Shown here piece by piece: positions 33,857 to 41,919 of a stretch of 64,000 nt of DNA (position 1 is the stretch's first letter; each line of letters starts with the position of its first letter). Origin of the DNA: Lysinibacillus odysseyi 34hs-1 = NBRC 100172 (GTDB taxonomy: Bacteria; Bacillota; Bacilli; Bacillales_A; Planococcaceae); NCBI RefSeq assembly GCF_001591965.1, contig NZ_BCVX01000007.1, forward strand, positions 1-64,000, in the 5' to 3' direction. Below the pieces are notes generated by a model that worked only from the letters and a program-made list of their open reading frames with translations, had not been told where the DNA came from and ran no database searches. A program made the position numbers and the translations under genes.

Positions 33857-34450
33857 ATGTTATTAATTTATTTAGTACTCATTTATCTGGCACTTTATAT
33901 CGTCATTTGGCTACATGAAGCAGGGCATGGACTAGTACTATATCGTTATAAATGTAAGGAAAACCCTTTTCAAGTACATGTGCCGTTTTCTATCTTCTTC
34001 TCGACACCCGCCCCTTATAACCTGGAAAAGGAAGATACCTTATCTAAGACGCAGCAATATCATATTGGAATGGCGGGAATTGCTGTCAATCTCCTTTTTG
34101 GTGTGCCGCTTGCTGTATATCTGTTGTTAGCAGATAGGGGATTCAGCAGCTTAAGCTTTTTTCTTTTTGCTTTTACTATTTTTCATCTTCTTGAAGCAGC
34201 AAGCTACCTTCTGATTAATAATATTTTTCTGTCAGGGGATATGGTCAGTGTGCAGAAGTATAAACCTTGGCTTAGAATACCGTATTTTGGCATAGGTTTG
34301 CTAACGCTTTATATAACGGTGCTTTTAGTAATGAATAGTCCTGAGGAATGGAGACCTTTATTCGTTATAGCTTCCGTGTCTATGATAATTTGTACAGCTG
34401 TTGGAAGAGTGATTTTTAATATTATGAATAAACGTAAGCTGGTGAAATGA
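33857..34450 (+). CDS. M50-like membrane metalloprotease
   Basis: Starts at ATG 33857 (GGAG 9 nt upstream; ATG 33842 also in frame). The 197-aa product has five to six membrane helices and the zinc motif HEAGH in helix 1 (IWLHEAGHGLVLYRY), as in site-2 protease/SpoIVFB-like enzymes. A second membrane motif GMAGIAVNLLFG and the later segment FLSGDMVSVQ could supply the third ligand. Substrate unknown. The shared operator and direction make it the target gene of the preceding TetR regulator. Confidence 0.75.
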   Translation: MLLIYLVLIYLALYIVIWLHEAGHGLVLYRYKCKENPFQVHVPFSIFFSTPAPYNLEKEDTLSKTQQYHIGMAGIAVNLLFGVPLAVYLLLADRGFSSLSFFLFAFTIFHLLEAASYLLINNIFLSGDMVSVQKYKPWLRIPYFGIGLLTLYITVLLVMNSPEEWRPLFVIASVSMIICTAVGRVIFNIMNKRKLVK

Positions 34451-34466
34451 CTTCACCAGCTTTTTA
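34436..34466. terminator. bidirectional terminator
   Basis: AAGCTGGTGAA/TTCACCAGCTT, a perfect 11-bp stem with T5, between the convergent protease and transpeptidase genes. Confidence 0.9.
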
Positions 34467-34961
34467 CATACGGATATTCACCAATGTTCCAATTGGTATG
34501 ATACTTGCCAGCTCTTCGACATCCCGATTTTGCATGCGGATACAGCCGCGCGAAACAGCTTTGCCGATCGAGCTAGGATCATTTGTACCGTGTATTCCAT
34601 AATGCTCTTTTGAAAGACTCATCCACATTGTTCCAAACGGGCCACCGGGGTTTGGTGCTTTATTCAGAACGATGTAGCTGCCTATAGGTGTCCCGTGAAG
34701 AATCCTGCCGACTGCAATAGGGTACGTTTTTTGAAGTACATTGTTTTGATAGAGCTGAAGAGTTCTTTTCTTGAGTGAGATATCAATTCGGTAAGGCAAA
34801 GTAGAAGGATCAGGGTAGCCGGGAATTTGTATAGGCTGGCCGATATATAATACGTCGGGATTAGTTAGGACAGGGTTGGCAGCTAGCAGTTGCTGATATG
34901 GTATGCGGAAATCCCTTGCAATTTGAGCAAGTGTTTCACCCGGCTTTACGTAATGAATCAT
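34464..34961 (-). CDS. LysM-L,D-transpeptidase (YkuD family)
   Basis: The 165-aa product has an N-terminal LysM repeat ([20 protein letters not shown] to about residue 47) and a YkuD catalytic domain (about 55-165) with [10 protein letters not shown] and the active-site SRGCIRM. It lacks a signal peptide, as do some Bacillus spore-associated YkuD proteins, which act on spore peptidoglycan. GAGGTGAC precedes the ATG. It forms or edits 3-3 cross-links or anchors proteins in the wall. Confidence 0.93.
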   Translation of the reverse strand: MIHYVKPGETLAQIARDFRIPYQQLLAANPVLTNPDVLYIGQPIQIPGYPDPSTLPYRIDISLKKRTLQLYQNNVLQKTYPIAVGRILHGTPIGSYIVLNKAPNPGGPFGTMWMSLSKEHYGIHGTNDPSSIGKAVSRGCIRMQNRDVEELASIIPIGTLVNIRM

Positions 34962-35124
34962 ATGTCACCTCTATTTCTATTTACCACATCTTATGAAAAG
35001 TACAGCAAATTGCGCAAAAAGGAGTGTCCGATTAGTCGTTCGGGGAAACTTCCATTGCGGCACGACCAATTACATATTGAGGTGATCGCTGTAGGGACGG
35101 TGTTTATGATGAATTATGATGAAA

Positions 35125-35165
35125 AAAGCTGTGTCAAAAGTCAAAATAACTTTTAACACAGCCAT
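35125..35165 (-). terminator. terminator of the Pro/Gly-rich gene
   Basis: GCTGTGT/ACACAGC arms extended by TTAAAAGT/ACTTTTGA with T6 on the minus strand, 40 bp after the stop of the 35205-35657 gene. Confidence 0.75.
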
Positions 35166-35204
35166 CTTATTATTGTACGGAGATACTGTTCTCCTTTTGG
35201 ATGC

Positions 35205-35657
35205 TTAGAAGAAGAAACATGTGAATGTGAGGATATTATTTCGGTTAATAGAACGGAATAGCCAACCTCTTCGGCTACTCCAGCGGAAACCGATAATAGT
35301 ATTCCGTGTCACGCTAATTGGATAGAACCAAAAAGAATTACCGTTTCTTAGCCACACATACGTGTTTCGGAATAAACAGCGACTCATGCTACCACTTGCA
35401 TATGCCTGGGCAGAGGGAAATACGGGAACAAAGCTCGGAGGCGGCCCAGACGGCTGGTTTTGTCCTCCAAAAGGCGGACCAAATGGCGGGCTGAATCCTC
35501 CACCAGACTGTGGCGGGAATCCGCCAGGTGGGAAAGGACCTCCTGGAGGAAACGACCCACCAGGAAATTGACCGCCAGGCATCGAAGGAAACGACCTTGG
35601 GGAGGACTCAAAATCCTCAAACGGAAAATTATACATGTCTTCATACCTTCTTTCCAT
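35205..35657 (-). CDS. Pro/Gly-rich protein with aromatic-basic C-terminal domain
   Basis: The 150-aa product has an acidic start, a low-complexity stretch of GGxFPPGGPF-type repeats (about residues 22-75) and a conserved-looking C-terminal domain beginning MSRCLFRNTYVWLRNGNSF with WFYP and several Arg/Trp. The layout is seen in Bacillales proteins linked to the spore or cell surface, but I cannot name a family with certainty. The start may be the ATG here or one 7 codons later (after GAAGG). The plus-strand frames opposite are artefacts of the repeats. Confidence 0.65.
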   Translation of the reverse strand: MERRYEDMYNFPFEDFESSPRSFPSMPGGQFPGGSFPPGGPFPPGGFPPQSGGGFSPPFGPPFGGQNQPSGPPPSFVPVFPSAQAYASGSMSRCLFRNTYVWLRNGNSFWFYPISVTRNTIIGFRWSSRRGWLFRSINRNNILTFTCFFF

Positions 35658-35980
35658 ATAAATTCCCTATACCTTATGTAAAAAAATATAGTTGGTGAAT
35701 CTAGGCGAGTGACCACACCTTTTGGTAGGAGCAGTTTTCAAATGATCTCTAACATAGAGAAAGCACTGCTTTTTTATCAAGTAAGAGAAGCGGGAAAAAA
35801 ATGAGATAGAACAGGTAGATTATCATCCTATATATCGACTTTTATAAAGTGCTCTGAGATGAATCGAGATGGGGGTAGCTAGGCAGATTTCTTTTTCGAT
35901 TCGTCTGAGGACCATTTTCAGAGCCTGAGTAAATCGTTCATTTAGAAGGTGAAAATATCGATTTTTTATAAGAAATAGCA

Positions 35981-36014
35981 ATAAAGTTCCCAAATACATA
36001 TTTGGGAACTTTAT
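35981..36014. repeat. 34-bp near-perfect palindrome before the recombinase gene
   Basis: Arms ATAAAGTTCCCAAATA and its exact reverse complement are separated by 2 bp (CA). It ends 31 bp before the recombinase ATG. It may be a terminator (tail TTTATG is weak), an operator or a recombinase-binding site. The remaining spacer 35658-35980 holds only a weaker hairpin, AGCAGT/ACTGCT, near 35728-35768. Confidence 0.8.
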
Positions 36015-36045
36015 TTATGCTAAAATAAGAGGTAGAGGTGAGCAT

Positions 36046-36999
36046 ATGGCACAAGTCAAACTACCGAAAATACTTAAAGATTTTTGTATCTATTTAACGA
36101 CCATCCGAGGGAAATCCCAGCGTACACGGAAAGAGTATGAATATGACCTCGTTTTAGCCTTCCGTTTTTTAAAGGCGATACAGGAGGATATCCCGGTTAG
36201 CGACATACATATGATTGATATTTCGGACATTACAATTGAGTGGATTAAGGAACTTACTCTTGAGGATCTGTATTTATTTCTTGAATACTGTGAGGTGCAG
36301 CGAAAAAACTCTGCTGTGGCACGAGCCAGAAAAGTGGCGACACTGCGGTCGTTTTTTAAATACTTAAAAGGAAAGCGGCGGCTTATTGAAGAAAACATCG
36401 CAGAAGAACTAGAGACACCGAAAATCGGGAAGCGAAAACCTGTGTATTTGGATTTGGAGGAAGCCCGGCTATTTATCGGTGCTATCCATGAAAGGCCCTA
36501 CAGTAAGCGTGATTACTGTATGATGATGTTTTTCCTGAACCTCGGTATTCGGGTGTCGGAACTTTGTGCCTTGAATCTTTCATCTATTCAAGGAAGAAAG
36601 GTAACCATTATCGGGAAAGGAAACAAGGAACGCACCGTCTATTTAAATGATGCCTGCTTGGCAGCACTGGAACAATATATACCCGAAAGAACGGCGTATA
36701 AAGGAGAAGGGGATGAACCATTATTTGTCTCTCAAAAAGGGACGCGTTTTACAAGGCAGACAGTAGCGAGGATTGTGAAACAAATTAATCATGCAGGGCT
36801 TCAAAAGGAACTACTTACACCTCATAAACTGCGCCATACTTCTGCGACGATAATGTATAAGGCCGGTGCGGATATACGAAGTCTCCAGCATATTCTTGGC
36901 CATTCGAGTGTCGCAACAACACAGATTTATACCCATATTGAAGATGAGCAAATTCAACAGGTGATGGAGAAGAGCCCATTCAATAATATTATTATGTAA
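36046..36999 (+). CDS. tyrosine recombinase, XerC/XerD-like
   Basis: GAGGTGAG precedes ATG. The 317-aa product has an N-terminal core-binding domain and a full catalytic set: Arg in GIRVSEL, Lys in GKGNKERTVY, HKLRHT, LGHSSVATTQIYTH with nucleophile Tyr. It cuts and rejoins DNA through a 3'-phosphotyrosine. Whether it resolves chromosome dimers or serves a mobile element cannot be settled: no phage genes and no dif-like site were seen beside it, only the 34-bp palindrome upstream. It is the intact counterpart of the inactive protein at 24830-25702. Confidence 0.93.
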   Translation: MAQVKLPKILKDFCIYLTTIRGKSQRTRKEYEYDLVLAFRFLKAIQEDIPVSDIHMIDISDITIEWIKELTLEDLYLFLEYCEVQRKNSAVARARKVATLRSFFKYLKGKRRLIEENIAEELETPKIGKRKPVYLDLEEARLFIGAIHERPYSKRDYCMMMFFLNLGIRVSELCALNLSSIQGRKVTIIGKGNKERTVYLNDACLAALEQYIPERTAYKGEGDEPLFVSQKGTRFTRQTVARIVKQINHAGLQKELLTPHKLRHTSATIMYKAGADIRSLQHILGHSSVATTQIYTHIEDEQIQQVMEKSPFNNIIM

Positions 37000-37046
37000 A
37001 GCAAAATGATTTTGTAAAATGGTATACAAGTAGGGTAAATTAATGA

Positions 37047-37266
37047 TTGGAAATTTTCTTAATAAAAGTTATAATAGCAGTACTATATATGAAGGGAAGA
37101 TCGGTGACAGATGATTAAATAATTCTATTTTACACGTAAAATGTATACGCATTTTCATTTAAAATAGGATTAGTCTGCCCATTTATAATACCTTCTTCAT
37201 ATTTTTATGAAGCTTATTTATGTATGAATGCTAATCCTTCTGAATTATTTTTCAGAAGGATTTTTT
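37047..37266 (+). promoter_or_regulatory. promoter and attenuator leader of the ABC-F gene
   Basis: TTGGAA (37047-37052), 17-nt spacer, TATAAT (37070-37075). About 150 nt into the leader stands an intrinsic terminator: AATCCTTCTGA/TCAGAAGGATT (37233-37243 with 37252-37262) and T6. It lies about 100 nt before the ABC-F ribosome site. A promoter-leader-terminator order is typical of antibiotic-induced ABC-F genes. Tiny leader frames exist (for example MIK, MYTHFHLK) but none has a good ribosome site. Confidence 0.75.
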
Positions 37267-37367
37267 ATTTGTCAATGCGTATGCAGTCAAACCAATTAGT
37301 CGGGATGATTGTATGCAATGCTTTACATCATCTCCAATATTCTTACAAAAAATTGGAGGTAACATTT

Positions 37368-38828
37368 ATGCCTATTGAAATTCAGCATTTACATTTCGGA
37401 TTTGATACAATGGACCGCCCCTTATTTGAAGATGTAAATTTATCGATCGATACGAAGTGGTGTCTAGGGTTAGTCGGAAGAAACGGTCGCGGCAAAAGTA
37501 CATTCCTGCACTTATTACTAAACAACTATACGTATACAGGGGACATTAGAAGTGATGTAGAATTCGTTTATTTCCCTCAAACTATTGTTAACAAAGAAAG
37601 CTTAGTCTACTATGCTATCGATGAAGTAATGCCGATCGAATTATGGAAGTTTGAGCGGGAATGTCAATTGCTCGGGTTAAATAAAGAGATTGCTTGGCAG
37701 CCGTTTGAGCAATTGTCCGGCGGGGAACAAACAAAAGTATTATTAGCTGCACTGTTTTGCGAGGAATCGCGATACCCGCTTTTAGACGAGCCAACAAACC
37801 ATTTGGACATCCAGGCAAGAAAGATTGTGGCGAACTACTTAAAAAAGAAAAAAGGATTTATCGTCGTAAGTCATGACCGGGATTTTATCGATTCGGTCAT
37901 TGATCATATTTTAGTCATTGAAAAAAGTCAATTAGCTGTTTATAAGGGGAACTATTCAACTTATGAACAGCAAAAGCAGCTCCAAGATCAATTTGAGCTT
38001 GAAAAAAATAAAGCGTTGAAATCGGAAATTGACCGTCTGCAAAAAACAGCACGAGAAAAATCGGGTTGGGGAGAAAAGAGAGAAAAGCCCTCCGGTAATG
38101 ATCCGTTTGGAAATGCGATAGCCAAACGGATGATGAAACGGGCAAAAGCTATTGAAAAACGCACTGAAGACAAAATTGACGAAAAAACGAAGCTCTTACA
38201 AAACATTGAGTCAGTGAGTGATTTGACGATCAATTCCTTATCAAGCCACCGTAACCCTGTTCTACGCGTTCAAAATTTCACCTTAAGCTATCTGGATAAA
38301 CCACTCTTTCAGCCGGTCACATTTGACATTTTTCAAGGTGAGCAGGTTGCACTCGTTGGTCCAAACGGAAGCGGAAAAACATCTCTTATCAATTATTTAC
38401 TTAACTCTCATTTTTCCGGTACTATGAGCGGGGATATTACGGTGCCGCATGGGCTATCCAAAAGCATCATTCGCCAACAATATGATGACAATATGGGCAT
38501 TTTAAAGGATTTTGCTGCTAACTATCATATGGACTATACGTTATTTTTAAATAATCTCCGTATATTAGGGGTTGAACGGGATGTATTTACTGTGCCGATT
38601 GAAAAGATGAGTAACGGGCAGAAGAAAAAGGTGGAATTTGCAAAGTCCCTCGGGATACCCGCCGAGCTTTATATCTGGGATGAACCATTAAACTATTTGG
38701 ATGTCTTTAACCAGGCACAAATTGAAACAATGATTAAGGAATACAAGCCTACACTCTTATTTGTAGAGCATGACCAAACATTCCTTTCAAATATCGCCAC
38801 AAAAACGGTAGAAATCATTCCATATTAA
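37368..38828 (+). CDS. ABC-F ribosomal protection protein, Lsa-like
   Basis: ATG 37368 follows TTGGAGGT; the longer in-frame reading crosses the leader terminator and is rejected. The 486-aa product has two ABC domains without membrane helices: Walker A GRNGRGKST, signature LSGGEQTKV, Walker B PLLDEPTNHLD; linker of about 80 basic residues with KREKPSGNDPFGNAIAKRMM; second domain GPNGSGKTS, MSNGQKKKV, YIWDEPLNYLDVF. The pattern matches Lsa-type proteins, which displace lincosamide, streptogramin A or pleuromutilin drugs from the ribosome. Actual resistance spectrum unknown. Confidence 0.9.
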   Translation: MPIEIQHLHFGFDTMDRPLFEDVNLSIDTKWCLGLVGRNGRGKSTFLHLLLNNYTYTGDIRSDVEFVYFPQTIVNKESLVYYAIDEVMPIELWKFERECQLLGLNKEIAWQPFEQLSGGEQTKVLLAALFCEESRYPLLDEPTNHLDIQARKIVANYLKKKKGFIVVSHDRDFIDSVIDHILVIEKSQLAVYKGNYSTYEQQKQLQDQFELEKNKALKSEIDRLQKTAREKSGWGEKREKPSGNDPFGNAIAKRMMKRAKAIEKRTEDKIDEKTKLLQNIESVSDLTINSLSSHRNPVLRVQNFTLSYLDKPLFQPVTFDIFQGEQVALVGPNGSGKTSLINYLLNSHFSGTMSGDITVPHGLSKSIIRQQYDDNMGILKDFAANYHMDYTLFLNNLRILGVERDVFTVPIEKMSNGQKKKVEFAKSLGIPAELYIWDEPLNYLDVFNQAQIETMIKEYKPTLLFVEHDQTFLSNIATKTVEIIPY

Positions 38829-38862
38829 TGTGTATTTTTTGCTGATCCATTATTAAAATGTA

Positions 38863-38897
38863 ACGGACGAGAAGACTAGTTTCTTGTCCGTTTTTTT
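38863..38897 (+). terminator. ABC-F gene terminator
   Basis: ACGGAC/GTCCGT outer arms with GAAGACTAGTTTC inside and T7. Confidence 0.8.
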
Positions 38898-39029
38898 GTA
38901 GGATCGTTTATGTAGGTGTACACAGAGCACTGAGCTGCTTTTAAGTTAACACGGTTCCGTTGAATAAATGCGATAAAAATGGTCATAGTAAAAGCGACTG
39001 AACTCGCCGGAAAAAGTTTCTGAATATTA

Positions 39030-39058
39030 TTGACACTCTTATGAATCTGTACTATATT
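39030..39058 (+). promoter_or_regulatory. sigma-A promoter of the tandem small genes
   Basis: TTGACA (39030-39035), exactly 17 nt, TATATT (39053-39058). The first small gene starts 44 nt after the -10 box. Confidence 0.8.
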
Positions 39059-39101
39059 AATTACATAAAATAATTACTGTTATAGTACAAGGAGGATTCA
39101 T

Positions 39102-39263
39102 ATGACAATATATCAAGAAGGTTATGAAGTGTATCGTGAGAGATGTGAACAATATGGTTTGGAGCCAATCAATTTCCGTTACTATGTGATGCAGCTATCT
39201 CATGAACAGCTGAACGCTTTTAATGAACAGGCACGCACAAAAAAAGGGAGCAATGAAGGATGA
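39102..39263 (+). CDS. small tandem paralog 1 (53 aa)
   Basis: AAGGAGG precedes ATG. The product begins MTIYQEGYEVYRERCEQYGL and continues EPINFRYYVMQLSHEQLNAF before a polar tail. It aligns over its length with the next gene (EGYExYxxxCExYxLEPINFxYYxxxLSHxQLxAxNE), so the pair arose by tandem duplication. Predicted all-helical, soluble. No family known to me. The stop overlaps the start of the second gene (ATGA). Confidence 0.8.
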   Translation: MTIYQEGYEVYRERCEQYGLEPINFRYYVMQLSHEQLNAFNEQARTKKGSNEG

Positions 39264-39430
39264 GGGACTACCGAGAGGGATATGAAACATATAAAAAAGC
39301 GTGTGAAAAATATGAGTTAGAACCGATTAATTTTCATTATTATATTTTAAATTTATCTCACAAGCAGCTCCATGCTTATAACGAATCTGCAGAGCGGAAA
39401 AGGAGCCATGATGAATATGCCAGTCACTGA
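39260..39430 (+). CDS. small tandem paralog 2 (56 aa)
   Basis: ATG 39260 overlaps the preceding stop; its ribosome site is the GAAGGATGA in the end of gene 1. Begins MRDYREGYETYKKACEKYEL with EPINFHYYILNLSHKQLHAY. The two may form a heterodimer or have separate partners; this is inference from coupling alone. Terminator 39439-39480. Confidence 0.8.
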   Translation: MRDYREGYETYKKACEKYELEPINFHYYILNLSHKQLHAYNESAERKRSHDEYASH

Positions 39431-39438
39431 TGCCCTAT

Positions 39439-39480
39439 AGCAGCCTTACTGAAACGAATTGCCCAGTAAGGCTGCTTTTT
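39439..39480 (+). terminator. intrinsic terminator
   Basis: AGCAGCCTTACTG/CAGTAAGGCTGCT, a 13-bp perfect stem with T5. Confidence 0.9.
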
Positions 39481-39705
39481 GTTTTTCGAAAAAAACAGAT
39501 AATACATGTAATTTTGTCGAATCTTCCGTTAATAAAGAAATAATAAGATTGTTTCGTTCGACTGACAGAATTTTTCAGTACTTCAAATGTAACAACTAAG
39601 TAGTAGAAAAATATTAATTTTTTAACACTTATTGTAATTGTAAAGAGCCGGCATTATAATAAAATAAAGAGTTTGGAGTTGGTAAGTGGGAATGGAGAGA
39701 GAAGT

Positions 39706-41412
39706 ATGCAAATTTTCAATGAGTCAAAAGCATTACAAAAACTCGATTTATCGATTGTCGAATTAGAGGATATGAAATCTGCACTAGACGAAGCCGTGAT
39801 CGTAGCGATTACAGATAAAAGAGGAATGATTACGTCAGTAAATGAACGATTCTGTGCAATATCAAAATACAACCGCGAAGAACTCATTGGCCAGGATCAC
39901 CGCATCCTGAATTCGGGCTACCACCCGAAAATATTCTTTAAAAATATGTGGAAAACGATTAGTAAGGGAAACACATGGCATGGGGAAATCTGTAACCGTG
40001 CAAAGGATGGAACGTTATACTGGGTGCAGACAACCATTGTTCCCTTCATGGATGACAGCGGAAAGCCTTATCAATATATCTCCATTCGTACAGATATTAC
40101 TGCTCAAAAAAATATTCAACAAATTACGCATATTGCCTATCATGATGACTTGACTGGCTTACCAAACCGGCGCCATTTATTAAAAAAACTTGAACAACAG
40201 GTGGAGGATAGTAAAGAAAACGGACAGCCATTTGCTCTTTTTTTATTGGATATCAACCGCTTTAAAAATGTGAATGACGGGCTTGGACATAAAATCGGGG
40301 ACATGTTTTTAAAGGAAATTTCCACTCGCCTTATGGCTGTTGATCGTTTGGGAGAGCCCTTTTATCGATTGAACGGTGATGAATTTGTATATATCTTAAA
40401 AGATATGACTCAAATAGAGGTAACGACAGAAAGAATGCTGGCTGTATTTGAAGAAAGCTTCTGTTTTTTAGATTATGAATTTTATTCGAGCGCAAGTATG
40501 GGAATCAGTCTTTATCCCGCTCATGGTGAAACAGTATCCGACATTATCAGAGCTGCGGATATGGCTATGTATGAGGCAAAAAAGAAAAATGGCAATGCAG
40601 CTATCATTTATTCGAGCGATTTGCCCGGCAGCAGCAATTCACTTTTGAGACTGGAAACAAAATTGCATCATGCCCTTCAGCACCACGCCTTTGAATTACA
40701 CTATCAACCGAAAATAACAGTCCAAACAGGGAAAATGGAGGGAATGGAAGCGCTGATTCGCTGGACGGATGACGAATTGGGGGTTGTTTCACCTCTCCAA
40801 TTTATCCCGTTTGCTGAGGAGTGCGGACTCATTTCGAAAATTGGGGAATGGGTGTTGAAAGAGGCAGCTACACAGGTAAAACAATGGAATGATACATATC
40901 ATCTCAAGCTCCGGGTAGCAGTGAATATCTCGCCGAAGCATTTAGCAGAGCGCACATTTGTAGAAAGATTAAAGGATATTTTACAAGAGGTGAACCTGGA
41001 CCCCACTCATCTGGAAATTGAAATTACCGAGATGAGTATGCTGGATCAAAACAGTGAGCTAATCAGTAAAATACAGGACATAAAGAACATGGGGATTACT
41101 ATTTCTATTGACGACTTCGGGACAGGCTATTCCTCGCTCAGCTACTTAAAGCAATTCCCGGTGGATGCACTGAAAATTGACCGCTCCTTTATCAAAAATA
41201 TCCGTAAGGAAAAAGGTACTGCGATGGTGGAAGCAATCATCAAGATTGCCCACGCTTTAAATTTATCTGTTGTAGCAGAAGGAGTGGAAGATGAGCAAGA
41301 GCTCCGAATATTAAAAGAATATGCCTGCGAATATGTGCAGGGATATCATTTCAGTAAACCCCTGAATGTCCAAGATTTTACCCATCATATTGAAAAGAAT
41401 CTGCTCTCCTAA
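39706..41412 (+). CDS. PAS-GGDEF-EAL cyclic-di-GMP protein
   Basis: ATG 39706 follows GGAGAG by 8 nt. The 568-aa cytoplasmic protein has an N-terminal coil (1-25), a PAS domain (about 28-140, GMITSVNERFCAISKYNREE), a GGDEF domain (about 145-300) with RLNGDEFVYI in the active loop, where the first Gly is Asn, and an EAL domain (about 315-565) with MEALIRW, IDDFGTGYSSLSYLK and AEGVED. The EAL site looks complete; cyclase activity is less certain. It has no membrane helix, so the PAS domain would sense a cytoplasmic ligand. Monocistronic. Confidence 0.92.
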   Translation: MQIFNESKALQKLDLSIVELEDMKSALDEAVIVAITDKRGMITSVNERFCAISKYNREELIGQDHRILNSGYHPKIFFKNMWKTISKGNTWHGEICNRAKDGTLYWVQTTIVPFMDDSGKPYQYISIRTDITAQKNIQQITHIAYHDDLTGLPNRRHLLKKLEQQVEDSKENGQPFALFLLDINRFKNVNDGLGHKIGDMFLKEISTRLMAVDRLGEPFYRLNGDEFVYILKDMTQIEVTTERMLAVFEESFCFLDYEFYSSASMGISLYPAHGETVSDIIRAADMAMYEAKKKNGNAAIIYSSDLPGSSNSLLRLETKLHHALQHHAFELHYQPKITVQTGKMEGMEALIRWTDDELGVVSPLQFIPFAEECGLISKIGEWVLKEAATQVKQWNDTYHLKLRVAVNISPKHLAERTFVERLKDILQEVNLDPTHLEIEITEMSMLDQNSELISKIQDIKNMGITISIDDFGTGYSSLSYLKQFPVDALKIDRSFIKNIRKEKGTAMVEAIIKIAHALNLSVVAEGVEDEQELRILKEYACEYVQGYHFSKPLNVQDFTHHIEKNLLS

Positions 41413-41441
41413 GCTCCGTATTATGTACGGGGCTTTTTTTA
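41412..41441 (+). terminator. terminator of the GGDEF-EAL gene
   Basis: AGCTCCGTA/TACGGGGCT with a T7 run, directly at the stop codon. Confidence 0.85.
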
Positions 41442-41591
41442 TTTAGAGTACTTCTCTTAATAAGCAGAACGCAGTTAGTCTGGCGGCTTCAACTATGTCA
41501 ATGGTGGTACATTCAGCTCTATTTAAATGCATCAAGAAAACGTGCTCTGCCTGCACAATCATAGAAATTAGCAAAGCAGAGCATCTGCTCA

Positions 41592-41753
41592 TTAATACAG
41601 GTAGCGGCGATAAGGACTATATACTTCATGGGCATGCATTTTTTCCTTTCTGACAGGTTCCACGTTGTTATTATCGACTATATTCAGAAAGTTCCATTTA
41701 TCCCACTTAGTACTGATATGCATCCATAAAGTCTTTGGCAGAGAAACTAACAT
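41592..41753 (-). CDS. 53-aa protein divergent from the XRE-TPR regulator
   Basis: AAAGAGGTGATAAT precedes ATG 41753. The product begins MLVSLPKTLWMHISTKWDKW and continues NFLNIVDNNNVEPVRKEKMH with a Tyr/Arg end (YSPYRRYLY). It has no signal peptide or membrane helix, so it does not look like a secreted peptide pheromone. A TGCTCTGC/GCAGAGCA hairpin follows. It starts from the same 170-bp region as the regulator, with two palindromes between them, and is a likely regulatory target. Confidence 0.6.
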   Translation of the reverse strand: MLVSLPKTLWMHISTKWDKWNFLNIVDNNNVEPVRKEKMHAHEVYSPYRRYLY

Positions 41754-41767
41754 ATTATCACCTCTTT

Positions 41768-41837
41768 GTTTAATTTAATTAAACTTAATATATGCTATAC
41801 AAATGGAAAAAATCAATATTTTTTAATTTAATTAAAC
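41768..41837. promoter_or_regulatory. paired palindromic operators in a divergent promoter
   Basis: GTTTAATTTAATTAAAC (41768-41784) is a perfect palindrome around a central T; TTTTAATTTAATTAAAC (41821-41837) repeats it with one change. Spacing start to start is 53 bp, five helical turns. One site lies 15 bp before the 53-aa gene and the other 83 bp before the regulator's start, fitting autoregulation by the XRE protein. Confidence 0.7.
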
Positions 41838-41919
41838 ATTTTTTTATTTTTTATTCTTTTTTGTTCACACAATGTTTAAATATATTAAATTTTGTTATGA
41901 TGGAAAGAGAGGTGAGAGA

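Noticed and set aside
35362-35698. Gly/Pro- and Arg-rich plus-strand frames
   Set aside because: They are antisense readings of the FPPGG repeats of the minus-strand gene.
36046-36999. Integrase of an integrated phage or ICE
   Set aside because: No tRNA gene, attachment-site duplication or phage structural genes are seen nearby; it could equally be a chromosomal Xer protein.
37224-37367. Upstream ATG extending the ABC-F protein by 48 residues
   Set aside because: It lies across the leader terminator and lacks a ribosome site, whereas ATG 37368 has TTGGAGGT.
39706-41412. c-di-GMP riboswitch upstream of the GGDEF-EAL gene
   Set aside because: The 39481-39705 spacer lacks the conserved GEMM features that I could check by eye.
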